Shown in pieces: positions 25,451-33,296 of a DNA stretch of 36,571 nucleotides; positions within the stretch are counted from its first letter, which is position 1; the number at the start of each line of letters is the position of its first letter. Position numbers and translations under genes: made by a program. The stretch spans positions 1-36,571 of the forward strand of contig JAFGRB010000464.1 of NCBI GenBank assembly GCA_016935365.1. Reading direction: 5' to 3'. The stretch comes from Deltaproteobacteria bacterium (GTDB taxonomy: Bacteria > Myxococcota > B64-G9). The notes under the pieces were generated by a model. The model saw nothing but the letters and a program-made list of their open reading frames with translations. It did not search any database and had not been told where the DNA came from.

Positions 25451-27649
25451 TCAGAACTTGTACTCCAGCTCCATGCGGATCCAGTGGGCGGGGTTGGGCT
25501 CGCGGGTGTCGGTCGACTCGCGATCGTCGAGCCAGGAGAAGACCTCGTAGCGCAGCTTGGCCCGGATGGTTCGGGGTATTACCCAGTAGGCCGCCTCGGC
25601 GTAGATCCACAGCGACTGCTCCATGTAGTCGTTGTGCTCGATGTCCTCGAAGAGGTAGCGGCCGCGCAGCCTCAGCCTCAAGCCCTCGATCGGCTTGTAC
25701 ATGACGACCAGCCAGGCCGAGACGTCCTGGCGCATGCTGTCGCCGAAGCGAGGGCCGCCGTCGTCCAGCCAGGTGTGCTGGTACTTGGCGGTGATCCACA
25801 GGTCGCGCATCGGGATGAAGCGCATCTGGCCGCCGATGCGGACCTTCTCCCCGGCGCAGGGCACGGGCTCGCCCTCGATGTTCTCGAAGGGCGCCTCGAA
25901 GCAGTTGTCGCGGCCGGTGTCGGCCAGGTCCCGGTCCTGGTACTGGACCCACAGGCCCGGCGTGAACCAGGTCTCCAGGTCGTAGTCGGCCCGCAGCCGG
26001 ATGTCGACCTTGGGCGCCTCGTCGCTCGGCTGCACCCAGAAATCGGTCGAGGCGCGAAGCTGCAGGTCGCCGGCCGTGCCGTGGTAGCGGATCCGCATGC
26101 CCGCCTCGTCCCGGGCCCGCAGACCGTCGTACTCGTCGGCGGCCGAGATGGGCCGGCCGTACGGGTTGGCGAAGTCCTTGTCGTAGTACCGCATCGCCGC
26201 CTCGAACTCGTGCTTCTTCCAGGTGGCGGTCGCGCGCAGGATGGCCGCGAAGCCGCCGCCCGCGGGCTGGGAGTCGAAGGAGCGGGCGAACTCGAAGTAG
26301 AAGTCGTACCAGTCCTGGCCCCAGGCCGCGTCGAGGCCCACCGCGCCGAAGGGCCCGCCATAGGGCAGCCGGGACCACTCCTGGAAGTCCAGGTCCATGC
26401 CGTCGACCAGCCAGTGGATGTCGGCCCCGTAGCCGGTCACCCCCACGTGGGCCCGGCGGTGGAAGAAGTAGCTCAGGTTGGCGCCGCCGAGCAGCTCGTT
26501 GAACATGTCGGTCAGCGTCTGGTAGGAGAAGCGGCTCGTCTCGGCCAGCGGATCGTCCTGCCGGCGGTAGACGTTGGGCGCCTTGCAGGCCTCGTTCTCG
26601 TCGTCGGTCGGATCGCTGCACCGGCCCCGGTCGTAGATCTCGTACTGGTAGATCGAGCGGGTCTGGTAGGACATCCAGCCGTAGGCCTGCAGCCAGCCCG
26701 GCCCGAGATCGAGCTTCTTGATCCCGCCGGCCACGCCCCGCAGGCGATCGGTCCAGCGGTAGTCGGGCGACTCGTAGATCCGTTCGTTCGGATCGCACGG
26801 CCCGGTGGCCAGCTCGCCCTGGGACTCGCGGCAGGCGCGGGTCAGCTCCTGGTTGTAGTAGATCTTGTCGTCGACCCGGATGCCGTTGGGCACGTAGCGG
26901 CTCGTGTTGTCGAAGGTCAGCCGCTGGCCGAAGCCGATCCGGTAGGTCCCGGCCACCGCCTGCCAGGTGGCGGTCTCCCACTTGACGTGGAACTTGGGCA
27001 CATCGAACCGCAGCGAGGGCGCGCTGGCCGCCAGCGCGTCGCGGTTGGGGTCGTAGACGACGTCCGAGAGCCGGTTGCGGGTCAGGACCCCGATCAGGCC
27101 CACGTCGAGATGATGGAAGGTCGACACCGAGGCGCCCAGCCACATGCTCGGCACCTGGTCGTCGCCACCCACGTAGGTGGTCCGGTAGCGCAGCCGGCCC
27201 CGGGTGTCGTACTTGAGCCTGGCCTTCTCCTCGATGAGCAGGAAGGCGGCGATGGCCATCAGCTTCTTCTCGCTGAGCACCCCGGCCGCCACCAGGGCGG
27301 CCGGATCGTGGATCTCGCCGGCCTCGTCGCGGTAGAGCAGGATGGCGTCGACTTCCTGGTAGGTCAGGTTGGGCAGAGAGTAGAGATCCTCGCGAGAGGC
27401 GGTGTTCAGATCCACGCCGTCGTTGAGCAGCTCCGCCAGGACCTCGAAGCTCTCCTCGTCGATCTCCTGGGCTGCCAGCAGATCGCGCAGGTCCTCCTCG
27501 GTCTCCACGTCGATGAAGACGTCGTAGTCCGCTGCCCGCGCAGCGGGCACGGCGGCGAGCAGCAGCCAGCTTGCACACGCCGAGATACGGAGGTAGCGTC
27601 TTGCAAGCCGGCCAGGGAGATCACCCGTGTCAAGGAACAAGCTCGTCAT
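25451..27649 (-). CDS. outer-membrane beta-barrel protein with N-terminal helix-hairpin-helix
   Basis: A 732-residue protein. A signal region (about 20-39, ISACASWLLLAAVPAARA) is followed by an acidic stretch. A helix-hairpin-helix domain of ComEA/DNA-binding character lies at about 70-130 (LNTASREDLYSLPNLTYQEV, then LLYRDEAGEIHDPAALVAAG). The rest is long alternating aromatic beta-strands ending in a terminal Phe (MELEYKF), the outer-membrane barrel signal. It should sit in the outer membrane with a periplasmic domain able to bind DNA or protein. Its ATG (27649) lies 23 bases inside the divergent nuclease gene. Confidence 0.78.
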   Translation of the reverse strand: MTSLFLDTGDLPGRLARRYLRISACASWLLLAAVPAARAADYDVFIDVETEEDLRDLLAAQEIDEESFEVLAELLNDGVDLNTASREDLYSLPNLTYQEVDAILLYRDEAGEIHDPAALVAAGVLSEKKLMAIAAFLLIEEKARLKYDTRGRLRYRTTYVGGDDQVPSMWLGASVSTFHHLDVGLIGVLTRNRLSDVVYDPNRDALAASAPSLRFDVPKFHVKWETATWQAVAGTYRIGFGQRLTFDNTSRYVPNGIRVDDKIYYNQELTRACRESQGELATGPCDPNERIYESPDYRWTDRLRGVAGGIKKLDLGPGWLQAYGWMSYQTRSIYQYEIYDRGRCSDPTDDENEACKAPNVYRRQDDPLAETSRFSYQTLTDMFNELLGGANLSYFFHRRAHVGVTGYGADIHWLVDGMDLDFQEWSRLPYGGPFGAVGLDAAWGQDWYDFYFEFARSFDSQPAGGGFAAILRATATWKKHEFEAAMRYYDKDFANPYGRPISAADEYDGLRARDEAGMRIRYHGTAGDLQLRASTDFWVQPSDEAPKVDIRLRADYDLETWFTPGLWVQYQDRDLADTGRDNCFEAPFENIEGEPVPCAGEKVRIGGQMRFIPMRDLWITAKYQHTWLDDGGPRFGDSMRQDVSAWLVVMYKPIEGLRLRLRGRYLFEDIEHNDYMEQSLWIYAEAAYWVIPRTIRAKLRYEVFSWLDDRESTDTREPNPAHWIRMELEYKF

Positions 27650-28172
27650 CGCCTCGTGGATCCTTTCCGCTGCCAGCTGTGTCTCGAGCCCCGCCCCTTC
27701 ACCCGGTCGCATCCCGACCGCCGCCGAGCTCGCCCTCCAGAGCCCTCCAGAGCGCTGCACCGTCATCGGCTGGGAGGACGGCGACACCCCTGCGGTCCGC
27801 TGCGGAGAGACAGAGGTGGTCATCCGCCTGCTGGGCGTGGACACGGCCGAGTCGGGCTTCGACGCCAACTCCCGCAAGCGCGGCGAGAAGCAGGCCCGGC
27901 TCTGGGGCCTGCGACTTCATCAGGTCTTCGCCTGCGGCAAGGCGGCCACCCGCCGCGTTCGCGAGCTCTGCCCGGCGGGCAGCCCGGTGGAGGTGATCGG
28001 GAAGCAGACCGGCAAGTACGGCCGCCGCCTGGCCTACGTGATCTGCGCAGGCGTGGACCTCAACGAGCGGTTGCTGGCCGAAGGTCTGGCCGGCCGCTAC
28101 CCCTACCCCGCGCCGCCGGAGAAGCCCGCCGCCTGCCCCTCCGCGAACGAAAGCTCGGCAGGGGCGAAATGA
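27627..28172 (+). CDS. secreted SNase-like nuclease
   Basis: A 181-residue protein. A signal sequence with a possible lipobox Cys18 (LSAASC) is followed by a staphylococcal-nuclease (thermonuclease) fold at about 42-160. Metal and catalytic residues line up with the family: Asp51 and Asp53 in EDGDT, Arg67 in VIRLLGVD, Asp72, Glu75 and Arg133 in KYGRRLAYV. It should hydrolyse DNA or RNA outside the cytoplasm, with calcium. The start is GTG 27627, with GGGAGA upstream. It overlaps the divergent barrel gene at the 5' end. Confidence 0.85.
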   Translation: MSRNKLVIASWILSAASCVSSPAPSPGRIPTAAELALQSPPERCTVIGWEDGDTPAVRCGETEVVIRLLGVDTAESGFDANSRKRGEKQARLWGLRLHQVFACGKAATRRVRELCPAGSPVEVIGKQTGKYGRRLAYVICAGVDLNERLLAEGLAGRYPYPAPPEKPAACPSANESSAGAK

Positions 28173-28599
28173 TACAGCCCAGGGCGAAGCCCTGAGCCTA
28201 ATACACATCTCAGAGAGCAAGGAAAGAATGGGCTTGGCAAGCTCCGAGATCCGGGTTTTCGCTGCGAAGCAGCGATGGGATGTAGCCCTGAAAGGGCGCG
28301 GCAAGATGGAACCGCCGAGATGCGGGAGTAGCAGCGCTCCTTCAGAGCGCATAGGTTTTTCTTGCCTTCTTGAACCTGGGTCTGAAGACCCAGGCATTAT
28401 CCCCCCGCTGCTTCGCAGCGGAAAACCCCGCGACGGTGAAGATGTGTAAACGGCCCAGGGCGAAGCCCTGGAAACGAAGTCGGACATGAATCGGCAAGCC
28501 CTGTAAAGGCGATATGGCCGAGGCCGGCGGACGCTATCCCTGGGCTGTCTTGTGGCGCCCCTTCGGGGCTTGCTGGTGAGCTTTGCAACCGGCTCGAGC
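28173..28599. repeat. hairpin-mosaic element, two inverted copies of a dispersed repeat
   Basis: No gene is seen in these 427 bases; they are mostly short perfect hairpins with 3-5 base loops. Examples are CAGGGC-GAA-GCCCTG (28180), CGCTGC-GAA-GCAGCG (28260), GCCCT-GAA-AGGGC (28285), CCTGGGTC/GACCCAGG (28375-28394), CCGCTGC-TTC-GCAGCGG (28405), CCAGGGC-GAA-GCCCTGG (28455) and GCCCC-TTC-GGGGC (28557). Two partial copies of one repeat unit lie head to head (about 28173-28274 and 28375-28471, the second inverted), and a third copy lies at 36461-36550. Four of the loops are exactly GCGAAGC on one strand. Confidence 0.8.
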
Positions 28600-29079
28600 C
28601 TAGTCACAACTGACCTCCTCGCAGGCGCCCCACATCCCGCGGCCCTCGCTCCTGGCCTGGAACTCCAACGTCTCGAAGTCCTGCCTGCGGTCCTCTCCGT
28701 TGGGCGGGATGTAGAGCACGCAGGCGTAGCCCCGCTCCACCATGCGCGAGTTGACCTCCTGGCCGGAGACCGAGACGTAGGCCAGCAGCCGGCCGTACGG
28801 ATCGCTGCACTCGACGTCGTAGGCCAGCTCGACTTCCTTGCCCTCCACCAGCGAGATGTTGTAGTCCTTGGCCTCCTGGCCGTAGCAGTCCTGCTTGCCG
28901 CCGGTGATCTCGGGCGTATCGATCATCAGGTAGCGCACCCGGGTGCCGTCCTCGAGGTCCGCCGTGTCGCCGTCGATGACCCGCGATACCACGGCCCGCT
29001 GCGGCCCGCAGCGCTCTCCGCCCGGGCTGCAGCCGCAGGCCAGCAGGACGCCCATCGCAGCTGCACACAGGACCCGCAT
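28600..29079 (-). CDS. secreted SNase-like nuclease lipoprotein
   Basis: A 159-residue protein. The signal sequence ends in LLACGC, probably lipidated. The SNase fold fills the rest, with Asp36/Asp38 in VIDGDT, Arg49 in RVRYLMID, Asp54-Thr55 and Glu57 in IDTPE, and Arg97 in YGRLLAYV, so the active site looks complete. Extra Cys pairs (65, 91, 120, 153, 158) may form disulfides. It is the last gene of a four-gene operon and begins 16 bases after the lamin-tail gene ends. Confidence 0.88.
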   Translation of the reverse strand: MRVLCAAAMGVLLACGCSPGGERCGPQRAVVSRVIDGDTADLEDGTRVRYLMIDTPEITGGKQDCYGQEAKDYNISLVEGKEVELAYDVECSDPYGRLLAYVSVSGQEVNSRMVERGYACVLYIPPNGEDRRQDFETLEFQARSEGRGMWGACEEVSCD

Positions 29080-29095
29080 CGAGATGACCCCGCTC

Positions 29096-31330
29096 TCAAG
29101 GGCACTGCGGGTTCTCGGCCCCAGGCGTGCCGAGATCGCCGAGGCCATACGCGTCCTGGGCGTCGCACCAGTTGTCGGCCACATCGTTGCCGGCCGGTGT
29201 GAGGAAGTCGGGATCCAGGCTGATGGCCACCCCGCCGCTCACCTGGGCCTGGACATAGCTGGCCGTGTCGAGCGGCGTGCCCTCAAGGCCCGCGTACAGG
29301 CTGCCGCCCGAGTTGGTCAGGCCGAAGCTGAAGGTGTAGTCCACGTTGTCCATGCCACCGTTCTCCCCGGCCACGTCGCTCTTCGCGAAGAGCACGTAGG
29401 ATCCGGCTGCGACGCGGATGCAGTCGCCCTCCGGCAGGACCAGCTCGGCCTGGGTGCGTCCGATCTCCAGGCCGTTCAGGTCCACGTCCCGGCCCACGTA
29501 GAGCTCGAACCACTCGCCGACCGCGTCGTTCACGCTCGGGGCGGGCATGATCTCGGAGAAGACCAGGTCGCCCTCGACCGGCGCGACCTTGTCGCGGAAC
29601 GCAGCCCCGTCGCGGCACTGGCCGGGCGGGATGATGTTGCAGGTGGGGTTGGCCGCGCCGGGCGTGCCCGAGCCGCCGGCGCCGTACTGCTCGCCGCCCT
29701 CGCACCACAGGGCCGGATCGTCGTTCTGTCCGGGCGTCGCGTAGTCGGGGTCCAGGCCCAGCGACTGGGCGTTGGGGGCCGAGGTGTAGGTCATGGCGTC
29801 GAGCAGCTCGCCGTCGAGCCCGACGAAGAGCCCCATCTCGTCGCCCGAGTTGCGCAGGGTCAGCAAGGGGGCGACGAAGTCCACCTGCGGGATGCCGCCG
29901 TTTTCCATGATCTCGCCGTTCTGGGCGATCACGACGTAGCTCCCGGCCGCGACCGGCAGGCACTCGCCGGGAGCCAGGCTGTCGATGACATCCGGCGGGA
30001 TGCGCCCGATCTCCAGGTCCCCCAGGTCGACCGCGTGATCGGCCAGGACCAGGATCTCGAACCACTCCTGGTCATCGTCGGTCCCAGCGGGGTTGGGCAT
30101 CAGCTCGTTGATGACGATCTCGCCGGGCAGCGGCGGCACCTTGTCCCTGAGCGTCTCGCCCTCGTAGCACTTGCCGGGCGGCACGATGCCGCAGGACGGG
30201 TTGGCCGCGCCTGGGCTGCCGAGATCGCCCGCGCCGTACGCCGCGGTGGCCGCGCACCAGTTGGCCGCGTCGTCGTTCTGCGTGGGATCCATCATGGTCG
30301 GATCCAGCCCGGTCGAGGCCGCCTTGGTGCAGCCCGAGTAGGTGATGTGATCGAGCAGGTTGCCGCCGTAGCTCGCGAAGATCTCGCCGCCCGCGTTCGA
30401 CAGCGAGATGTCCACCTCCCAGGCCACATCGGGCAGGCCGCCGTTGGTGTTGGAATCCGCGTTGACGGCGAAGACCAGGTACGAGCCGGCAGCGACCGGG
30501 ATGCAGTCGCGGGAGCTGACGGTGTTGACCACCGTGCCCGGGGTCTTGCCCAGCTCGAGGCCGTTGAGATCGCAGTTGGCCGCGAAGTAGATCTCGAACC
30601 ACTCGCCCACAGCGTCATCCGCGGCCTCCGGGTCGGCCATGAACTCGGAAATGACCACGTCGCCCGGGTTGGGCGGCACCACGGCGCGCTCGTTCTCGCC
30701 GTCCATGCAGCGCGTGGGCGGCAAGGTCCCCTCGCAGGCCTCGTTCACGACGCCCGGCGTGCCGAAGGAGTCCTCGGCGTACTCGGTCTCGCTCTCGCAC
30801 CAGTTGTCCAGGTTGTCGTTGGCCGCCGCGTCCGGCACCTGGCTGCCGTCGAAGACGGCCGAGCGCCCCTCCTGGCTGTCCTCATAGACCACCCGGTCGA
30901 CCACGTTGCTGCCGCACTCGACCGAGATCCGCCCCCCCGTGTTGCGCAAAGAGCTCAGGTCGGCGCCGTAAGCGTAGTCGATCCAGCCCGGCTTGACGTC
31001 CTCGAGCACCCCGCCCAGGACGAAGTACTGGCCCGGCTCGATCTGGGCGGCTTTCATGACGTGCTCGTACTCGCCCGAGCCGTCGGCCCGGCTCGCCACC
31101 AGGCGCACACCGCGCAAGCTCAGCGACTTGCTGGTGGCGTTGTAGATCTCGAACCACTCCTTGCCCTCGTCCTTGCCGGCCGGGTCGGCCATGATCTCCG
31201 TGATCACCAAGTCGCCCGCCAGCAGGTTCGCGTCGCAGCCATCGCCGTTGCCCGAGCCCGGGCAGCCGCTCAGGCAGACCGCGGCCAGCAGGCAGAACGC
31301 CAGTCCGTACCAGTTGCGCTCAGGGTGCAT
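29096..31330 (-). CDS. lipoprotein with four lamin-tail (LTD) domains
   Basis: A 744-residue protein with lipobox LSGC (Cys23). Four lamin-tail domains follow, each opening with the same pattern: LAGDLVITEIMADP, NPGDVVISEFMADP, LPGEIVINELMPNP and VEGDLVFSEIMPAP, and each with 'EWFEIY'-like strands and a closing 'G(S/T)PGA.NP.C' linker. The repeat unit is about 170-180 residues. In bacteria LTD domains often accompany secreted nucleases and phosphatases and are thought to bind ligands or surfaces. GGAGG precedes the ATG at 31330, which overlaps the end of the upstream nuclease gene by 11 bases. Confidence 0.88.
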   Translation of the reverse strand: MHPERNWYGLAFCLLAAVCLSGCPGSGNGDGCDANLLAGDLVITEIMADPAGKDEGKEWFEIYNATSKSLSLRGVRLVASRADGSGEYEHVMKAAQIEPGQYFVLGGVLEDVKPGWIDYAYGADLSSLRNTGGRISVECGSNVVDRVVYEDSQEGRSAVFDGSQVPDAAANDNLDNWCESETEYAEDSFGTPGVVNEACEGTLPPTRCMDGENERAVVPPNPGDVVISEFMADPEAADDAVGEWFEIYFAANCDLNGLELGKTPGTVVNTVSSRDCIPVAAGSYLVFAVNADSNTNGGLPDVAWEVDISLSNAGGEIFASYGGNLLDHITYSGCTKAASTGLDPTMMDPTQNDDAANWCAATAAYGAGDLGSPGAANPSCGIVPPGKCYEGETLRDKVPPLPGEIVINELMPNPAGTDDDQEWFEILVLADHAVDLGDLEIGRIPPDVIDSLAPGECLPVAAGSYVVIAQNGEIMENGGIPQVDFVAPLLTLRNSGDEMGLFVGLDGELLDAMTYTSAPNAQSLGLDPDYATPGQNDDPALWCEGGEQYGAGGSGTPGAANPTCNIIPPGQCRDGAAFRDKVAPVEGDLVFSEIMPAPSVNDAVGEWFELYVGRDVDLNGLEIGRTQAELVLPEGDCIRVAAGSYVLFAKSDVAGENGGMDNVDYTFSFGLTNSGGSLYAGLEGTPLDTASYVQAQVSGGVAISLDPDFLTPAGNDVADNWCDAQDAYGLGDLGTPGAENPQCP

Positions 31331-32507
31331 GCCGTACCTCCTCTTCTTCCTGTCCCGGGTCCCGGTGATCCATCTCGAGGCCCTCGGCCTCGGTCTCGGG
31401 ATCCGGCCCTTCGGTGTCCCAGCCCGAGTAGTCGGGCAGCCTGTCCGAGCCCTTGATCTGGCCGGGCAGGTTGATCATGATCTGCAGCTCGTCGCGCTTC
31501 GTGTGCTTGTTGTGCCACTTCTGGACCACGCCCTCGACCCGCACGAACTCGCCCGTATGACGCGCGACGCCCGAGGAGCCGAAGACGTCCTTGTCGAAGA
31601 AGACGAGCGGGAAGTCCGATAGCAAGCGGCGGCCGAGCATGACCTTGGTCGGCCCCCTGTCGCCCAGCTTGATGTCGCCCACCAGGCCGAGCAGGACGAC
31701 CTGCTTGCCCACGTTCTGCTCGAGCTGGCGCAACGAGTCCCAGTGGGTCAGCACGATGTAGTTGTCCTTGCCCTCGGCCTCCTGCTCGAAGGCCTTGATG
31801 AAATCCGCCCGGGCGTTCCACCAGTCGAGCCGCTCGGCGTAGTCCGGGTAGTGCTCCTTGCTCGGGTCCCAGATGCCGATCCGCTTCTGCTGGGCCTCCT
31901 TCTGGGCCTGGACGAACTCGTCGTGGAAGCGGCGCGAGTAGGCGTACTTGGTGAAGTAGGGGCTCATCCCGGCCCGCACGCACTCGACGTTGTAGTTGAT
32001 CCACTTGCCTTTCTTGCGGGCAAAGACGTAGGCCAGGTAGCGCCCGTAGCGCCCGCGCAGCTCCTTGGGGTGATCCCGCTCCAGGCGAACCACCTCCGCG
32101 TCGGCGAAGAACTTCTTGGCGTAGTCCTTGGCCTCCTCGCCCAGCGGTGTGGCGCACTTGACCGGCTTGAGGCTCTTGCCGCGCTTGGCCTTCAGGTATT
32201 CCTGGAAGCCCGCCTCGTAGAGCCTGCGATCGGCGTCGGACTTGAAGGTCTCCTCGGTGTCGATCGAGGAGAGCCGAAGCGAGGTGTCGAGCCCCGAGAC
32301 CTTGACCGTGTCGCCGTCGACGATGGCGTTGCGCGCCAGGGGGAACTCGCCGATGAGCAGCCCCGGGGTCTCGAACTCCTTGAGCCGCTTCTGGACCTGG
32401 GCCTTCTTGTACCTGCGCGCCTTCTTGGAGCCGCCCAGGCAGCCGCCCGCCAGCAAGAGGCTGAGCACGAAGACGATCTGCGGGCTCAGGCGCAAAAAGA
32501 GGCTCAT
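31320..32507 (-). CDS. SNase-like lipoprotein with C-terminal OB-fold-like domain
   Basis: A 395-residue protein with a lipobox-like AGGC (Cys23). A staphylococcal-nuclease domain (about 55-240) shows IVDGDT, SLRLSSIDTEE and RYGRYLAYV, with a helical insertion of about 60 residues between the second and third motif groups. A C-terminal beta-rich region (about 280-370: GKQVVLLGLVGDIKLG, then EFVRVEGVVQKW and DELQIMINLPG) reads like an OB-fold, probably for nucleic-acid binding. The tail is very acidic. ATG 32507 overlaps the stop of the upstream gene (ATGA); ATG 32516 would add three residues. Confidence 0.82.
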   Translation of the reverse strand: MSLFLRLSPQIVFVLSLLLAGGCLGGSKKARRYKKAQVQKRLKEFETPGLLIGEFPLARNAIVDGDTVKVSGLDTSLRLSSIDTEETFKSDADRRLYEAGFQEYLKAKRGKSLKPVKCATPLGEEAKDYAKKFFADAEVVRLERDHPKELRGRYGRYLAYVFARKKGKWINYNVECVRAGMSPYFTKYAYSRRFHDEFVQAQKEAQQKRIGIWDPSKEHYPDYAERLDWWNARADFIKAFEQEAEGKDNYIVLTHWDSLRQLEQNVGKQVVLLGLVGDIKLGDRGPTKVMLGRRLLSDFPLVFFDKDVFGSSGVARHTGEFVRVEGVVQKWHNKHTKRDELQIMINLPGQIKGSDRLPDYSGWDTEGPDPETEAEGLEMDHRDPGQEEEEVRHAP

Positions 32508-33136
32508 TCTGGACATGAGAGGTTCATCTCCTTGGGTGTTCCGGGCAGCCCGAGCGCCGTGGTCCCGCCGTCCCCCGGCTCGGCCGGGTGATCGTCGACG
32601 CACCAGTCTGCCTGCTCGTCGTTGGACTCGGCTGTCAGGACCAGGGCCCCGTCGTAGCTCAGCGAGCCCTCGGTGGTCAGGTCCTCGTAGGTGATCCGGT
32701 CGACGGGCACCTCGTCGCAGCCGTAGAGATCGATGACGCCGTTCGAGTAGAGGTCGCCCGAGAAGTCGGCCTCGTAGCCGTAGTCCACATGGGCTGGAAG
32801 ATCGTCGGCCGGAAAGCGCCCGAACACGAAGTAGCCCAGGGGATCGATCGAAGCGCCGCGATCGCGCACCGAGATGTCGGTCGCGCCCGAGCCGTCCAGC
32901 CGCTGGACCCGGATGAGAAGGCCGCAGAGGCTCAGCTCGGCGTCCGTGGGGTTATGGATCTCGATCCACTGGCCCCAGGTGTCCGTCCCCCCGCCCTGGG
33001 GGCCGCGGATCTCGGAGATGGCCAGATCGCCCGCATGCAGAGCGGGGCAGACCCGATCGATCGGCTCGCGCTCGCAGCCGGCGAGCGCCGAGAGCCCCAT
33101 CACCAACGGAATCATCCACCGGACTTGATGTCTCAT
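32504..33136 (-). CDS. lamin-tail-domain lipoprotein
   Basis: A 210-residue protein with a signal sequence and lipobox LAGC (Cys21). A single lamin-tail domain fills most of it (AGDLAISEIRGP, WGQWIEIHNPTDAELSLCGL, GYFVFGRF). It leads the four-gene operon of LTD and SNase lipoproteins (33136 down to 28600). GAGGTGAG sits directly before the ATG. Confidence 0.82.
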   Translation of the reverse strand: MRHQVRWMIPLVMGLSALAGCEREPIDRVCPALHAGDLAISEIRGPQGGGTDTWGQWIEIHNPTDAELSLCGLLIRVQRLDGSGATDISVRDRGASIDPLGYFVFGRFPADDLPAHVDYGYEADFSGDLYSNGVIDLYGCDEVPVDRITYEDLTTEGSLSYDGALVLTAESNDEQADWCVDDHPAEPGDGGTTALGLPGTPKEMNLSCPE

Positions 33137-33296
33137 CTCACCTCACCCGTGCGTCAACTTTGCCAGTCTGTCCGATTTGTCGAAACAAGTCAAGGTGATG
33201 CCAAAAGAATCGACCGGCCGTCCGGCCGGCTTTTGATCCTTCTGGCCCGGATCGGTTAGAATATAAGGAGAAAGTCCTGACCACAAGGAGTGGGTT
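33137..33296. promoter_or_regulatory. divergent promoters of the LTD/SNase operon and the large lipoprotein
   Basis: On the plus strand, TTGATC (33233-33238), an 18-base spacer and TAGAAT (33257-33262) make a good sigma-70-like promoter, followed by AAGGAG six bases before ATG 33297. On the minus strand, TTGACT near 33193 with a weak CAGACT 17 bases on is a possible promoter for the operon. Between them is a strong GC hairpin, CCGGCC/GGCCGG. Confidence 0.5.

Noticed and set aside
25419-27578. Upstream extension of the Cys-rich lipoprotein frame
   Set aside because: The extension is Arg/Gly/Pro-rich and lies inside the barrel gene in another frame; the real start is the TTG at 25418.
25388-28195. 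A 935-codon plus-strand open frame across the barrel gene
   Set aside because: Low-complexity Val/Gly/Leu composition, runs through the divergent nuclease gene, and has no recognisable domain; it is a shadow of the minus-strand barrel gene.
28173-28599. CRISPR array
   Set aside because: Repeats are self-complementary hairpins of differing sequence, unequal spacing and mixed orientation, with no constant direct repeat or cas gene.
28943-31456. An 837-codon plus-strand open frame opposite the LTD lipoprotein
   Set aside because: Shadow frame: it mirrors the repeat structure of the LTD gene and has no signal, motif or ribosome site.
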